A model generated the notes under the pieces. That model made no database searches, was not told the origin of the DNA, and saw nothing but the letters and a program-made list of their open reading frames with translations. A stretch of DNA of 64,000 nucleotides. It comes from Nocardioides baculatus (GTDB lineage: Bacteria > Actinomycetota > Actinomycetes > Propionibacteriales > Nocardioidaceae). Location: contig NZ_JAERSG010000002.1 in the NCBI RefSeq assembly GCF_016735675.1, positions 434,001 to 498,000 on the forward strand. The letters are read 5' to 3'. This document shows, one piece after another, positions 36,259 through 47,156 of the stretch. The first letter of the stretch is position 1. Each line of letters starts with the position of its first letter. The translations under genes were made by a program, and so were the position numbers.

Positions 36259-39200
36259 ATGTCGGCCGTTGCCCCTGACAGCTTCGTGCACCTGCACGTC
36301 CACACCGAGTACTCCATGCTCGACGGGGCCTCGTTGCTCGACGGCCTCTTCACCCGCACCAGCGAGCTCGGCATGCCGGCGATCGCGATGACCGACCACG
36401 GCAACCTCCACGGCGCCTACGACTTCTACAGCAAGGCCCGGCGCCACGGGGTGAAGCCGATCATCGGCATCGAGGCCTACATCACCCCCGGCACGCAGCG
36501 CGGCGAGCGTCGCCGGGTGCGCTGGGGGCAGGGCGACCTCGCCGAGGAGGGTGGCAACGACGTCGCGGGCGGCGGCGCCTACACCCACATGACGATGTGG
36601 GCCGAGAGCACCGAGGGCATGCGCAACCTCTTCCGGCTCTCGTCGCGCTCCAGCATGGAGGGCTACTTCTACAAGCCCCGCATGGACAAGGAGATCCTCG
36701 CCGAGCACAGCGAGGGCATCATCGTCAGCACCGGCTGCCCCAGCGGCGCGATCCAGACGCGGCTGCGCCTCGGCCAGTACGACGAGGCGGTGCGGGAGGC
36801 CGGCGAGCTCCAGGACATGTTCGGGCGCGACAGCGTGTTCCTCGAGCTGATGGACCACGGGATCGACATCGAGAAGCGGGTCCGCGACGACCTGCTGCGC
36901 CTCGGCAAGCAGATGGGCATCCCGCCGATCGCCACCAATGACTCCCATTACAACAACCCGGAGGACGCCGCCGCCCACGACGCCCTGATCTGCGTCGCCT
37001 CCGGCAAGCGGCTCTCCGACACCAACCGCCTCAAGTTCGACGGCGGCGGCTACTACATCAAGTCGGCTGCCGAGATGCGCGAGCTCTGGGCCGACCGCTT
37101 CGGCATGCCCGAGGCCTGCGACAACACCCTCGCCATCGCCGAGCGGTGCGAGGTCGAGTTCACCGAGTCCACCGGTGGCTACATGGCCCGCGCCGACGTC
37201 CCGGCGGGCGAGACCGAGGACTCGTGGTTCCGCAAGGAGGTCTGGCGCGGCATCGAGGCCCGCTACCCCGGCGAGCGGCTCGACCAGGAGGTGCGCGACC
37301 GGGTCGAGATGGAGCTGGCGATCATCTCCCAGAAGGGCTATTGCGGCTACTACCTCGTGGTCGCCGACTTCATCAACTGGGCCAAGGACAACGGCATCCG
37401 CGTCGGTCCCGGCCGCGGGTCGGGTGCCGGCTCCATCGCGGCCTACGCGCTGCGCATCACCGACCTGTGCCCCCTCGAGCACGGCCTGTTCTTCGAGCGG
37501 TTCCTCAACCCCGAGCGCCCCTCGATGCCCGACTTCGACATCGACTTCGACGACGCCCGTCGTGGTGAGGTCATCAACTACGTCAGCGACAAGTACGGCG
37601 CCGAGCGCGTCGCGCAGATCGCGACGTTCGGCCGGCTCAAGGCGAAGGCCGCGATCAAGGACGCCGCCCGCGTGCTCGACCACGGCTTCGCGATCGGCGA
37701 CCGGATCACCAAGGCCTACCCGGCCGACGTGATGGGCAAGGGTGTCGCGCTCAAGGACATCTTCAACCCCGACCACAAGCGCTACCGCGACGGCGGCGAG
37801 TTCCGTGCGCTGCACGAGCAGGACCCCGACGTCCGCACGATCTACGAGACAGCGGTCGGCCTCGAGGGCCAGATCCGCAACTGGGGCGTGCACGCGGCCG
37901 GCGTGATCATGTCGAGCGAGCCGCTGATCGACATCGTCCCGATCATGTCCCGTCCGCAGGACGGAGCGGTGATCACCCAGTTCGACTACCCGATGTGCGA
38001 GTCGCTCGGGCTGGTCAAGATGGACTTCCTCGGTCTGTCCAACCTCCGCATCCTCGACGACGCGATCGCCAACATCAAGGTCAACCGTGACGAGACGGTC
38101 GTCCTGGAGGAGCTCGGGTTCGACGACCGGGCGACCTACGAGCTGATGGGACGCGGCGACACGCTGGGCGTCTTCCAGCTCGACGGCTCGGGCATGCGCT
38201 CCCTGCTCCGCTCGCTGCAGCCCGACGCGTTCGCCGACATCACCGCGGTCTCCGCGCTCTACCGACCGGGCCCGATGGGCGCCGACTCGCACAACAAGTA
38301 CGCCCGCCGCAAGAACGGTCGCGAGCCGATCGAGCCGATCCACCCGGCTCTCGCCGAGGCGCTCGAGCCGGTGCTCGGGGAGACCTACGGCCTGATCGTC
38401 TACCAGGAGCAGGTGATGGCCATCGCCCAGGTGCTGGCCGGCTTCACCCTGGGTGCCGCCGACAACCTGCGTCGCGCGATGGGCAAGAAGAAGAAGGAGG
38501 AGCTCGACAAGCAGTACGCCGGCTTCCAGGCCGGCATGCTCGAGCGCAGCTTCCCGCAGGTCGCGATCGACAAGCTGTGGGAGATCCTGCTCCCGTTCTC
38601 CGACTACGCCTTCAACAAGTCGCACTCCGCCGCCTACGGCGTCATCACCTACTGGACCGCCTACCTCAAGGCCAACTACCGGACCGAGTACATGGCCGCC
38701 CTCCTGACGTCGGTGAAGGACGACAAGGACAAGATGGCGATCTACCTCAACGAGTGCCGCCGGATGAAGATCCAGGTGCTGCCGCCGGACGTCAACGAGT
38801 CCCACGCCGACTTCACCCCGGTGGGCAACGACATCCGCTTCGGCCTCACCGCCGTGCGCAACGTCGGCCACAACGTCGTCGCCGGCATCGTCGCGGCACG
38901 CGAGGAGAAGGGCCGCTACGTCGACTTCAACGACTTCATGGAGAAGGTCCCCGCGCTGGTCTGCAACAAGCGCGTCGTGGAGTCGCTGATCAAGGCCGGC
39001 GCCTTCGACGACATGAAGCACCGGCGCCGCGCCCTCGCCGCCGTGCACGAGACGGCCGTCGACCAGTTCGTCGACCTCAAGAAGAACGAGGCGATCGGCC
39101 AGGACTCGCTCTTCGGCGGCCTCAGCGAGGACGACGCCGGCTTCGGCGTGAGCGTGACGATCCCCGACATCGACGACTGGGACAAGATGACCCTGCTCGG

Positions 39201-39816
39201 GCACGAGCGGGAGATGCTCGGCCTCTACGTCTCCGACCACCCGTTGCTCGGCCTCGAGCACGTGCTGTCCCAGGGCACCGACTGCACGATCGGCCAGCTG
39301 CTGCTCGACGAGGAGCGTGCCCACGGCTCGACCTTGACGGTCAGCGGCCTGGTCACCTCGGTGCAGCGCAAGATCACCAAGCGGGGTGACCCGTGGGCGA
39401 CGATCACGCTCGAGGACCTCGACGGCGCCATCGAGGTGCTGCTGTTCCCGAGCGCCTACACCCTGGCCTCGACGCTCCTGGTCGAGGACGCGATCGTCCG
39501 GATCAAGGGCCAGCTGTCCCGCGACAAGGAACAGCCCGAGCTGCGCGCCCAGGAGGTCACGGCACCCGACCTGACGCACGGGCCCACGGGCCCCGTCGTG
39601 ATCAGCCTGCCGTCCACGCGCTGCACGCCGCCGGTCGTGGCCCAGCTGCGCGACGTCCTCGGCACCCACCCGGGCATGACCGAGGTGCAGCTGCGGCTGC
39701 TGACCCGCAGCTCCACCAAGGTGCTGCGCCTCGACGACAACCTGCGCGTCACCCCGAGCCCGGCGCTCTTCGCCGACCTCAAGCAGCTGCTGGGTCCCGG
39801 ATGCCTGACCGGATGA
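36259..39816 (+). CDS. dnaE: DNA polymerase III alpha subunit (DnaE1)
   Basis: An 1185-residue replicative polymerase. N-terminal PHP domain (FVHLHVHTEYSMLDGASLLD, MTDHGNLHG), palm with RVGPGRGSGAGS and the catalytic PDFDIDFDDARR (Asp425, 427, 429), YNKSHS-type FNKSHSAAYGVITY, helix-hairpin-helix region, and OB fold (LTVSGLVTSVQRKITKRGDPWATI). Distinct from the partial DnaE2 at the window start. It copies the chromosome in the holoenzyme. Confidence 0.97.
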   Translation: MSAVAPDSFVHLHVHTEYSMLDGASLLDGLFTRTSELGMPAIAMTDHGNLHGAYDFYSKARRHGVKPIIGIEAYITPGTQRGERRRVRWGQGDLAEEGGNDVAGGGAYTHMTMWAESTEGMRNLFRLSSRSSMEGYFYKPRMDKEILAEHSEGIIVSTGCPSGAIQTRLRLGQYDEAVREAGELQDMFGRDSVFLELMDHGIDIEKRVRDDLLRLGKQMGIPPIATNDSHYNNPEDAAAHDALICVASGKRLSDTNRLKFDGGGYYIKSAAEMRELWADRFGMPEACDNTLAIAERCEVEFTESTGGYMARADVPAGETEDSWFRKEVWRGIEARYPGERLDQEVRDRVEMELAIISQKGYCGYYLVVADFINWAKDNGIRVGPGRGSGAGSIAAYALRITDLCPLEHGLFFERFLNPERPSMPDFDIDFDDARRGEVINYVSDKYGAERVAQIATFGRLKAKAAIKDAARVLDHGFAIGDRITKAYPADVMGKGVALKDIFNPDHKRYRDGGEFRALHEQDPDVRTIYETAVGLEGQIRNWGVHAAGVIMSSEPLIDIVPIMSRPQDGAVITQFDYPMCESLGLVKMDFLGLSNLRILDDAIANIKVNRDETVVLEELGFDDRATYELMGRGDTLGVFQLDGSGMRSLLRSLQPDAFADITAVSALYRPGPMGADSHNKYARRKNGREPIEPIHPALAEALEPVLGETYGLIVYQEQVMAIAQVLAGFTLGAADNLRRAMGKKKKEELDKQYAGFQAGMLERSFPQVAIDKLWEILLPFSDYAFNKSHSAAYGVITYWTAYLKANYRTEYMAALLTSVKDDKDKMAIYLNECRRMKIQVLPPDVNESHADFTPVGNDIRFGLTAVRNVGHNVVAGIVAAREEKGRYVDFNDFMEKVPALVCNKRVVESLIKAGAFDDMKHRRRALAAVHETAVDQFVDLKKNEAIGQDSLFGGLSEDDAGFGVSVTIPDIDDWDKMTLLGHEREMLGLYVSDHPLLGLEHVLSQGTDCTIGQLLLDEERAHGSTLTVSGLVTSVQRKITKRGDPWATITLEDLDGAIEVLLFPSAYTLASTLLVEDAIVRIKGQLSRDKEQPELRAQEVTAPDLTHGPTGPVVISLPSTRCTPPVVAQLRDVLGTHPGMTEVQLRLLTRSSTKVLRLDDNLRVTPSPALFADLKQLLGPGCLTG

Positions 39817-40343
39817 GCGGATCCCGGTCCGTGCTCACGCACCTGGCGCTGACGGTGGTGGGCTTCCTGGTCGCCGGCGCCGCGGGTGGGCTGCTGTGGG
39901 AGCGGCTGTCCGACCCCACGGCAGGCCTGACCTACGACAACCAGTGGTACCTCGAGCCCGCCGGTCCCGACGTCGCCTTCCAGTCCGTCGCGCTCTTCGT
40001 GGTGATCGCCTTCCCGCTCGGCGTCGTCCTCGCGTCCGTGGCCGCGCTGTGGCGCGACGGCGAGATGGCCACCGTCCTCACCGTGCTCGTCGCCGCCGCG
40101 GCCGCCGGCCTCGTGATGTACGCCGTCGGCACCTCGCTCGGTCCGCCCGACCCGCAGGTCCTGGCCGCGGGCAGCCCCGACTACACACCTCTTCCGGGCG
40201 GCCTCGGCCTGACCGCCCCCGACCGCGGCCGTACACCCTGGATGTCGACCGCCCTGGCCGCCTTCCCGGCGGGTGCGATGACTGGTCTGGTCGGGATGTT
40301 TCTCTTCGGCACACAGGGGTTGGCGCGGCGCTCGCGTGGGTAG
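39813..40343 (+). CDS. Membrane protein, possibly DUF2567-like
   Basis: A 176-residue protein with four hydrophobic helices (about 8-30, 55-77, 85-104, 143-166). It starts MSGSRSVLTHLALTVVGF and has the segment GLTYDNQWYLEPAGPDVAFQS between helices 1 and 2. The layout fits actinobacterial DUF2567-type membrane proteins, but I am not sure. ATG overlaps the dnaE stop by 4 bp. Confidence 0.6.
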   Translation: MSGSRSVLTHLALTVVGFLVAGAAGGLLWERLSDPTAGLTYDNQWYLEPAGPDVAFQSVALFVVIAFPLGVVLASVAALWRDGEMATVLTVLVAAAAAGLVMYAVGTSLGPPDPQVLAAGSPDYTPLPGGLGLTAPDRGRTPWMSTALAAFPAGAMTGLVGMFLFGTQGLARRSRG

Positions 40344-40412
40344 GCTGAGCGCGACCACAAGTGGGCCGTCCCGAGCCGTTCGGGACACGTGCAGCGGGGG
40401 AGCAGAACTGTC

Positions 40413-42074
40413 ATGACCACCACACCGGGGAGCCCGGAGTACCTCGACGGATCGAGCGACGGACCGACCGGTCCGCAGGGTCCGGAAGGGTCCGCCCACG
40501 CGGGCGACCACGGCAACGACAACCGCAAGCGCCTGATCGCCCTCGGCGCGATCGTGGCCGGCGGTGCCGTCGTTGCCGGCGGCGCCTGGGCCGCCACCAG
40601 CTTCTTCGCGACGGGCGCGCAGCCGGCCGAGGCCCTTCCCGACTCGACGATCGCCTACATGAGCGTCGACCTCGACCCGAGCGGCGGCCAGAAGATCGAG
40701 GCCATCAAGATGCTCAGGAAGTTCCCGGCCTTCACCGACAAGGTCAACCTCGACACCGACGACGACCTGCGCGAGCGGTTCTTCGAGGAGGTCACGAAGT
40801 CAGGTGAGTGCCAGGACCTCGACTACGCCGCCGACGTCAAGCCGTGGCTCGGCTCGCGCGCGGCCATGGCTGCCGTCGACCTCGGCGAGGACGAGCCGGC
40901 GCCGGTCGGGGTGGTCCAGGTCACCGATGCCGGGAAGGCCGAAGACGGCATGGCGACCCTCGTCGAGAAGTGCGGCGGCGCCGAGGACACGGGCGACGGT
41001 GCCGGTGGCTGGGTCGTCGACGGTGACTGGATGGTCATCGCCGAGACCGAGGAGATCGCCCAGCAGGTCGTCGACGCGACCGACGGCGGCACGCTCTCCG
41101 GCGACGCGGCCTTCGGCCAGTGGACCGGGGAGGCGGGCGACGACGGCTTCATGACGATGTACGTCGCCAAGGCCGCTGCTCAGTACCTCAACGACGCCGC
41201 TGGCATGGGCGCCATGCTCGGCGGCATGCCGATGGACGGCAGCGAGATGGGCGACGAGCAGGTGCCCGAGGAGCTCCAGCAGCTGATCGACAAGTTCGAC
41301 GGCGCGGCTGCCACCGTGCGCTTCGACGACGGTGCCGTCGAGGTCGAGTACGCCATGTCCAACTACCAGGAGGACATGACGAAGTTCCTCGACTCCGAGA
41401 CCGGCGTCGACATGGTCGGCAGCCTGCCGGAGGACACCGTCGCTGCGATGGGCTTCAGCCTGGAGAAGGGCTGGGCCGACGCCCTCTACGACTACCTGAA
41501 GAAGAGCCTGCCCAGTGAGGCCGACACCTTCGACGAGCAGCTCGCGCAGTTCGAGGACGAGACCGGGCTGGCGTTTCCCGAGGACGTCGAGACCCTGCTG
41601 GGCGAGGGTGTGACCGTCTCGCTGGGCAGCGGCATCGACCCCGACGCGATCACCAACGGCGGACCGGGCGAGGTCCCCGCCGGCATCCGCATCAAGGGCG
41701 ACGCCGACGAGATCCAGTCGGTGCTCGACAAGATCAGCGAGCTCGCCGGTCCCGAGGCCGCGGAGTTCCTCCAGGTGTCCGAGGGCGACGGCTACGCCGT
41801 GCTCGCGCTCCAGGACGACTACCGCAGCAAGCTCGAGAGCGGTGGCGACCTCGCCGGTAGCGACGGCTACGCGAAGGTCGTCGACAGCGGCGACGCCCAG
41901 ACGGTGATCTACGTGAACTTCGACGTCGACGACGACTGGCTGGTCCGGCTCTCCGACGAGATGGGCGGCGGCGCCGAGGTCAGCGACAACCTCGCCCCGC
42001 TCTCCGCGTTCGGTGTCACCGGCTGGGTCGACGGCGACGTCGTCCACGGCCAGCTCAAGCTGACGACCAACTGA
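40413..42074 (+). CDS. DUF3352 domain protein, membrane anchored
   Basis: A 553-residue protein. A cytosolic Pro/Gly-rich head, one membrane helix (about 48-68, IALGAIVAGGAVVAGGAWA) and a large acidic extracytoplasmic part: ALPDSTIAYMSVDLDPSGGQ, then repeated DUF3352-like segments (LGSRAAMAAVDLGEDEPAP). Function unknown. GGGGGAGCAG precedes the ATG at 40413. A bidirectional terminator follows. Confidence 0.8.
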   Translation: MTTTPGSPEYLDGSSDGPTGPQGPEGSAHAGDHGNDNRKRLIALGAIVAGGAVVAGGAWAATSFFATGAQPAEALPDSTIAYMSVDLDPSGGQKIEAIKMLRKFPAFTDKVNLDTDDDLRERFFEEVTKSGECQDLDYAADVKPWLGSRAAMAAVDLGEDEPAPVGVVQVTDAGKAEDGMATLVEKCGGAEDTGDGAGGWVVDGDWMVIAETEEIAQQVVDATDGGTLSGDAAFGQWTGEAGDDGFMTMYVAKAAAQYLNDAAGMGAMLGGMPMDGSEMGDEQVPEELQQLIDKFDGAAATVRFDDGAVEVEYAMSNYQEDMTKFLDSETGVDMVGSLPEDTVAAMGFSLEKGWADALYDYLKKSLPSEADTFDEQLAQFEDETGLAFPEDVETLLGEGVTVSLGSGIDPDAITNGGPGEVPAGIRIKGDADEIQSVLDKISELAGPEAAEFLQVSEGDGYAVLALQDDYRSKLESGGDLAGSDGYAKVVDSGDAQTVIYVNFDVDDDWLVRLSDEMGGGAEVSDNLAPLSAFGVTGWVDGDVVHGQLKLTTN

Positions 42075-42085
42075 TCGAGCGGCGT

Positions 42086-42117
42086 GAGGGGGATCCCGGA
42101 CGCCCGGAATCCTCCTC
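42086..42117. terminator. Bidirectional terminator hairpin
   Basis: GAGGGGGATCCCGG pairs with CCGGAATCCTCCTC around an ACGC loop, between the convergent DUF3352 and ybaK genes. Confidence 0.65.
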
Positions 42118-42150
42118 GCACACCGCCGGTGCTTGTGTCGTACGCCCGCG

Positions 42151-42681
42151 CTAGCGCCCGATGGGGGCGGTCGCCGCTCCGGTGACCGCCACCAGGTCGG
42201 TCGGGGCGAGCTCGAGGTCGAAGCCGCGCCGCCCGCCCGACACCAGGATCGTCGCGTGCTCCAGCGCGCTCGCGTCGAGGACGGTCCGGTGCGGGCGTTT
42301 CTGCCCGACGGGCGAGATGCCGCCGGCGACGTAGCCGGTGGCCCGCTCTGCGGCGGCGACCTCGGCCATCACCGCCTTGCTCCCCCCGAGCGCCCGTGCC
42401 AGGGCCTTCAGGTCGAGCTGTCCGGTCACCGGGACGATGCCGACGACCAGCGTGCCGTCGAGGGAGGCCAGCAAGGTCTTGAACACCCGCGCCGGGTCCA
42501 CGCCGAGCGCCTCGGCCGCCTCGGTGCCGTACCCTTCGTGACGGGCGCTGGGCGCCCTCCTCAGGGACCGATCAGTCATCAAGGAATCGTGCTCGTAGGA
42601 CCGCACCTCGTAGGCGATGCCGGCGGCGGTCAGCGCGACGGTGGCCGGCGTGCCGCCGACCGCGCGGCTCTTCTTCGCCAT
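42151..42681 (-). CDS. ybaK: Cys-tRNA(Pro)/Cys-tRNA(Cys) deacylase YbaK
   Basis: A 176-residue protein with VFKTLLASLDGTLVVGIVPV (catalytic Lys), LDLKALARALGGSKAVMAE and GYVAGGISPVGQKRPHRTVLD, the standard YbaK/EbsC motifs. It hydrolyses Cys mischarged on tRNA-Pro. About 20 extra residues (THE segment TDRSLRRAPSARHEGYGTEA) sit in a loop. It starts 14 bp from the Lon-N gene's end on the same strand. Confidence 0.92.
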   Translation of the reverse strand: MAKKSRAVGGTPATVALTAAGIAYEVRSYEHDSLMTDRSLRRAPSARHEGYGTEAAEALGVDPARVFKTLLASLDGTLVVGIVPVTGQLDLKALARALGGSKAVMAEVAAAERATGYVAGGISPVGQKRPHRTVLDASALEHATILVSGGRRGFDLELAPTDLVAVTGAATAPIGR

Positions 42682-42694
42682 CCTCGTGACCGGG

Positions 42695-43360
42695 TCAGTT
42701 CGGCGACCAGGCCGTGCGGGCGACCTGGGTGGCGGGGAGCGAGGGGATCACGTTGATCGCGCGGAGCTCCTCGGTCAGCAGCCGGGTGACCAGCATGAGG
42801 CGCTCGGTGGCGTCGGTGGCCTCCAGCAGCGACTGGCGCTCGGCCATCGGGAGCGGGGTCAGGGCCGACAGGGTCCAGGCGAGGTAGTCGGGGTCGCGGG
42901 GGAGGGTGCCGCTGAACGGGTCGCCCTGGAGCTCGGTCATCGCGGCCCGGAAGGCCGTGAAGGTGGCCCGCGCCTTGTCGAGCACCTCGGTCGGCACCTC
43001 GACCTCCGGCTCGGGCAGCACCGCGACGACGCCGTGCGGGAAGTCGGAGCCGCGCTGCATCTCCTCGAGCATCAGCCGCTCGCGCGCGACCGCCACGATG
43101 TCGAAGGTGCCGTCGTCGCGCCGCTCGACCTCGGTGAGCTGGAGCACGCACCCGACGCGGTAGACCGACTGGGCGCCGTGCTCGCCGACCTCGTAGCCCT
43201 CGCGGATCGCGACGGTGCCGAAGACCCGCTCGGCCGGGTCGGCGACCTCCATCAGGTGCCGGACGAGCATCCGGTAGCGGTCCTCGAAGACGTGGAGCGG
43301 CACGCTCATGCCCGGGAACACCACGGTGCTCAGCGGGAACATCGGCAGCTGGTCACTCAC
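42695..43360 (-). CDS. LON peptidase substrate-binding domain protein
   Basis: A 221-residue protein: LPMFPLSTVVFPGMSVPLHVFEDRYR at the start, then VYRVGCVLQLTEVERRDDGTFDI and TERLMLVTRLLTEELRAI. It is the Lon N-terminal (PUA-like) domain alone, without AAA+ or protease parts. Such proteins are common in actinobacteria and have no proven function. Confidence 0.9.
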   Translation of the reverse strand: MSDQLPMFPLSTVVFPGMSVPLHVFEDRYRMLVRHLMEVADPAERVFGTVAIREGYEVGEHGAQSVYRVGCVLQLTEVERRDDGTFDIVAVARERLMLEEMQRGSDFPHGVVAVLPEPEVEVPTEVLDKARATFTAFRAAMTELQGDPFSGTLPRDPDYLAWTLSALTPLPMAERQSLLEATDATERLMLVTRLLTEELRAINVIPSLPATQVARTAWSPN

Positions 43361-43425
43361 GTGACCTACCTAACCACCCGCGTCCACGGTGCACCCACGA
43401 CTCGGGAACGACCCGCCGGGGAACC

Positions 43426-43431
43426 TAGACT
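43426..43431 (+). promoter_or_regulatory. Candidate -10 (TAGACT) of the his operon
   Basis: TAGACT ends 6 nt before the hisD ATG at 43438. A leaderless transcript would start at that ATG. It is divergent from the Lon-N gene 77 bp away. Confidence 0.5.
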
Positions 43432-43437
43432 CGCCCC

Positions 43438-44745
43438 ATGTCCATGATCCGCCGCATCGACCTGCGGGGCGCCGATCCGGCGTCCGTCGACTACCGCGCG
43501 AGCGTGCCTCGCGCCGAGTTCGACGTCGAGGCCGCGACGCATCAGGTGCAGCCGATCATCGACGCCGTCCGGACCCGCGGGGTCGAGGCGATCGTCGAGC
43601 TGTCGGCCCGCTTCGACGGCGTGGACCGTGACGAGATCACCGTGCCGCGGGAGGCGCTCCAGACCGCGCTGGCCGAGCTCGACCCGGCCGTGCGCGCGGC
43701 GCTCGAGGAGTCCGTACGCCGCCTGCGCGCCACGTGCGAGGCCGAGCTCGAGCGCGACGTGACCAGCGAGGTGGCGCCCGGTGCGGTCGTCACCCACCGC
43801 AAGGTGCCGATCGACCGCGTCGGCCTCTACGTCCCCGGCGGCCTCGCGCCGCTGGTCAGCAGCGTCGTGATGAACGTCGTCCCCGCGCAGGTGGCGGGAG
43901 TCCGCTCGATCGCGCTGGCGAGCCCGCCGCAGAAGAACCGCGAGGGTCTTCCCGAGCCGACGATCATGGCGGCGTGCGCGCTGCTCGGCGTCGACGAGGT
44001 GTACGCCGTCGGCGGCGCGCAGGCGATCGCGATGTTCGCCCACGGTGCCGGCCCGTGCCGGCCGGTCGACCTCGTGACCGGGCCCGGCAACATCTACGTC
44101 GCCGCCGCCAAGCGGCTGGTGCGCGGTATGGTCGGCATCGACTCCGAGGCCGGCACGACCGAGATCGCGATCCTCGCGGACGACTCGGCCGATCCGGCGT
44201 TCGTCGCGGCCGACCTGATCAGCCAGGCCGAGCACGACCCGATGGCCGCCTCGGTGCTGGTGACCGACTCGCTCGCGCTGGCCGACGCCACCGAGGCCGA
44301 GCTCGACAAGCAGGTCTTCGCGACCCGCCACACCGAGCGGATCCGTACGGCACTCGGCGGCTCGCAGTCCGCGATCGTGCTCGTCGACGACATCGACCAG
44401 GGCGTGCAGGTCGTCGACGCCTACGCCGCCGAGCACCTCGAGATCCAGACCCGTGACGCGGCGGCAGTCGCTGCCCGCATCCGCAACGCCGGAGCGATCT
44501 TCGTCGGGCCGTGGGCGCCGGTGTCGCTCGGCGACTACGCCGCCGGCTCCAACCACGTGCTGCCCACCGCCGGCTGCGCCTGCCACTCCAGCGGCCTCTC
44601 GGTGCGTGCGTTCACCCGGTCGATGCACGTCGTCGACTACTCGCAGGCCGCGCTCGCCGAGGTCGCCGACCACGTGGTCACGCTGGCCGAGGCCGAGGAC
44701 CTGCCGGGTCACGGCCAGGCCGTCTCCGTCCGGTTCGACCAGTGA
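43438..44745 (+). CDS. hisD: Histidinol dehydrogenase
   Basis: A 435-residue protein. [35 protein letters not shown] and [16 protein letters not shown] are cofactor-site motifs; [19 protein letters not shown] carries zinc-binding residues. It oxidises histidinol to histidine. The upstream promoter makes it the first gene of the his operon; it overlaps hisC by 4 bp. Confidence 0.96.
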   Translation: MSMIRRIDLRGADPASVDYRASVPRAEFDVEAATHQVQPIIDAVRTRGVEAIVELSARFDGVDRDEITVPREALQTALAELDPAVRAALEESVRRLRATCEAELERDVTSEVAPGAVVTHRKVPIDRVGLYVPGGLAPLVSSVVMNVVPAQVAGVRSIALASPPQKNREGLPEPTIMAACALLGVDEVYAVGGAQAIAMFAHGAGPCRPVDLVTGPGNIYVAAAKRLVRGMVGIDSEAGTTEIAILADDSADPAFVAADLISQAEHDPMAASVLVTDSLALADATEAELDKQVFATRHTERIRTALGGSQSAIVLVDDIDQGVQVVDAYAAEHLEIQTRDAAAVAARIRNAGAIFVGPWAPVSLGDYAAGSNHVLPTAGCACHSSGLSVRAFTRSMHVVDYSQAALAEVADHVVTLAEAEDLPGHGQAVSVRFDQ

Positions 44746-45887
44746 GCAGGCCGTTCCCCCCGCTGCGTGACGAGCTGCGGGGGATCGAGCCCTACGGCGC
44801 GCCGCAGATGTCGCACGAGCAGGCGCCGGTGCAGCTCAACGTCAACGAGAACCCCTACGCGCCCTCCGACGCGCTGGCGGCCTCGCTCGCGACCGCGATC
44901 TCGACCGTCGCCGCCGACCTCAACCGCTACCCGGACCGTGAGTTCGTCGCGCTCCGCGAGGAGCTCGCGGGCTACCTCAACACCTCGGGCGGCAGCGGCA
45001 TCACGCCACGCATGGTGTGGGCGGCCAACGGGTCCAACGAGGTGATGCAGCAGCTGCTCCAGGCCTTCGGCGGCCCGGGGCGGACGGCGCTCAGCTTCGC
45101 GCCGACGTACTCGATGTATCCGGAGTACGCCCGCAACACCCTCACCGAGTGGACCGTCGGTCACCGCGAGGAGGACTTCGGGCTCGACCTCGAGCGGGCC
45201 CGGGCGCTCATCGAGGACGTGCGCCCCGCCCTCGTGCTCCTGCCCAGCCCCAACAACCCGACCGGCACGGCCCTGCCGCCCGAGGCGGTGTCGATGCTCT
45301 GCGAGGCGGTCGGTGACGGCGGGCTGCTCGTGGTCGACGAGGCCTACGGCGAGTTCCGCCGCTCGGGCACGCCGAGCGCCCTGGAGCTGCTGCCGCACCA
45401 CCGCAACCTCGTGGTCACCCGCACGATGAGCAAGGCCTTCGCGCTCGCCGGCGCGCGGCTCGGCTACCTGGCCGCGGACCCGGCGATCTGCGACGCGCTG
45501 CGGATCGTGCGGCTTCCCTACCACCTCTCCGCCACGACGCAGGCGACCGCGAGCGTCGCGCTGTCGTACGTCGACGAGCTGCTGGCGCACGTCGACGACC
45601 TGCGGGTCGAGCGCGACGCCACGGTGACCTGGTTGCGCGGGCAGGGCCTCGACGTGGCCGACTCCGACGCCAACTTCGTCCTGTTCGGCCGGTTCGCCGA
45701 CCGGCACGCGGTCTGGCAGGGTCTGGTCGACCGTGGCGTGCTGATCCGCGAGACCGGGCCGGACGGCTGGCTGCGCGTCTCGATCGGCACCGCGGATGAG
45801 ATGGCAGCGTTCCGCTCGGCGCTCACCGAGACAATGACCCAGACCCAGCAGGCCGAGCAGACCCAGCAGATGGAGGAGTCGCGATGA
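44742..45887 (+). CDS. hisC: Histidinol-phosphate aminotransferase
   Basis: A 381-residue class I/II aminotransferase. [45 protein letters not shown] and the PLP lysine in [16 protein letters not shown]. The C-terminal 20 residues are Gln/Thr-rich ([12 protein letters not shown]) and lie outside the fold. GTG start overlaps hisD; stop overlaps hisB as ATGA. Confidence 0.95.
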   Translation: MSRPFPPLRDELRGIEPYGAPQMSHEQAPVQLNVNENPYAPSDALAASLATAISTVAADLNRYPDREFVALREELAGYLNTSGGSGITPRMVWAANGSNEVMQQLLQAFGGPGRTALSFAPTYSMYPEYARNTLTEWTVGHREEDFGLDLERARALIEDVRPALVLLPSPNNPTGTALPPEAVSMLCEAVGDGGLLVVDEAYGEFRRSGTPSALELLPHHRNLVVTRTMSKAFALAGARLGYLAADPAICDALRIVRLPYHLSATTQATASVALSYVDELLAHVDDLRVERDATVTWLRGQGLDVADSDANFVLFGRFADRHAVWQGLVDRGVLIRETGPDGWLRVSIGTADEMAAFRSALTETMTQTQQAEQTQQMEESR

Positions 45888-46492
45888 CTCGCGTGGCGAA
45901 GATCGAGCGCACGACCAAGGAGTCCCAGGTCACGGTCGAGGTCGACCTCGACGGCACCGGGCGCTCCGACGTGTCCACGGGCGTCGGGTTCTACGACCAC
46001 ATGCTCGACGCCTTCGCGCGCCACTCGCTCGTCGACCTCGTCGTACACACCAGCGGCGACACCCACATCGACGCCCACCACTCCGTCGAGGACACTGCGA
46101 TCGTCCTCGGCCAGGCGCTGCGCGAGGCGCTGGGCGACAAGTCCGGCATCCGTCGCTTCGGCGACGCCACCGTGCCCCTCGACGAGGCGCTCGTCCAGGC
46201 GGTCGTCGACGTCTCGGGCCGCCCCTACTGCGTGCACACCGGCGAGCCCGAGGGCCAGGTCTACGCCGCGATCGGTGGCTCCGGCGTGCTCTACGCCGGC
46301 TCGCTCACCCAGCACGTCTTCGAGTCGATCGCCCAGCACGGCCACTTCGGGCTGCACGTCCGCGTGCTCGCCGGCCGCGACCCGCACCACATCGTCGAGG
46401 CGCAGTTCAAGGCGTTCGCCCGGGCGTTCCGCGACGCCGCCGCCATCGACCCGCGCGAGACGGGCGTGCCCTCCACCAAGGGCTCCCTGTGA
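45884..46492 (+). CDS. hisB: Imidazoleglycerol-phosphate dehydratase
   Basis: A 202-residue single-domain dehydratase with the manganese motifs [28 protein letters not shown] and [19 protein letters not shown]. It produces imidazole-acetol phosphate. Full family length; no fused phosphatase, as usual in actinobacteria. Confidence 0.96.
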   Translation: MTRVAKIERTTKESQVTVEVDLDGTGRSDVSTGVGFYDHMLDAFARHSLVDLVVHTSGDTHIDAHHSVEDTAIVLGQALREALGDKSGIRRFGDATVPLDEALVQAVVDVSGRPYCVHTGEPEGQVYAAIGGSGVLYAGSLTQHVFESIAQHGHFGLHVRVLAGRDPHHIVEAQFKAFARAFRDAAAIDPRETGVPSTKGSL

Positions 46493-47139
46493 CCGGTGCG
46501 TCGGGTCCGGACGTCGTCGTCCTCGACTACGGCTCGGGCAACCTGCGGTCCGTCGTGCGCGCCGTCGAGCGTGCCGGGGCGTCGGTCACCCTGACCTCCG
46601 ACTTCGACACCGCGCTCGCGGCCGACGGGCTCGTCGTGCCGGGTGTGGGGGCGTACGCCGCCTGCATGCAGGGGTTGCGTGCGATCAAGGGCGAGCGCAT
46701 CATCGGCCGGCGCCTCGCGGGCGGGCGACCGGTGCTCGGCATCTGCGTCGGCATGCAGATCCTGTTCGCCGGAGGCGTCGAGCACGGCGTGGAGACCGAC
46801 GGGTGCGACGAGTGGCCCGGCCTCGTGACGCGCCTCGAGGCCGACGTGGTGCCGCACATGGGCTGGAACACCGTCGAGGTGCCGGAAGGCACGCGGCTCT
46901 TCGCCGGCATCGAGGACGAGCGGTTCTACTTCGTGCACTCCTACGCCGCGCGGACGTGGGACCTCGTCACCAACGACCGCACCCGGGCACCGCTCGTCAC
47001 CTGGGCCGAGCACGGCGGCGACCGCTTCGTCGCGGCCGTGGAGAACGGACCGCTGACCGCGACCCAGTTCCACCCCGAGAAGTCCGGTGACGCTGGTGCA
47101 GACCTGTTGCGCAACTGGGTCGCCAGCATCCGCGCCTGA
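46489..47139 (+). CDS. hisH: Imidazole glycerol phosphate synthase subunit HisH
   Basis: A 216-residue class I glutamine amidotransferase. Nucleophile in [15 protein letters not shown], His/Glu in [13 protein letters not shown], and [13 protein letters not shown]. It supplies ammonia to HisF, which is encoded 3.4 kb further on. GTG start overlaps hisB. Confidence 0.95.
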   Translation: MTGASGPDVVVLDYGSGNLRSVVRAVERAGASVTLTSDFDTALAADGLVVPGVGAYAACMQGLRAIKGERIIGRRLAGGRPVLGICVGMQILFAGGVEHGVETDGCDEWPGLVTRLEADVVPHMGWNTVEVPEGTRLFAGIEDERFYFVHSYAARTWDLVTNDRTRAPLVTWAEHGGDRFVAAVENGPLTATQFHPEKSGDAGADLLRNWVASIRA

Positions 47140-47156
47140 GGGTTAATTTCTCGTCC

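Noticed and set aside
34993..39669. Very long antisense open frame across dnaE and its upstream gene
   Set aside because: It is low-complexity (Val/Gly/Asp/Arg-rich), runs opposite a certain gene and results from GC-biased third positions.
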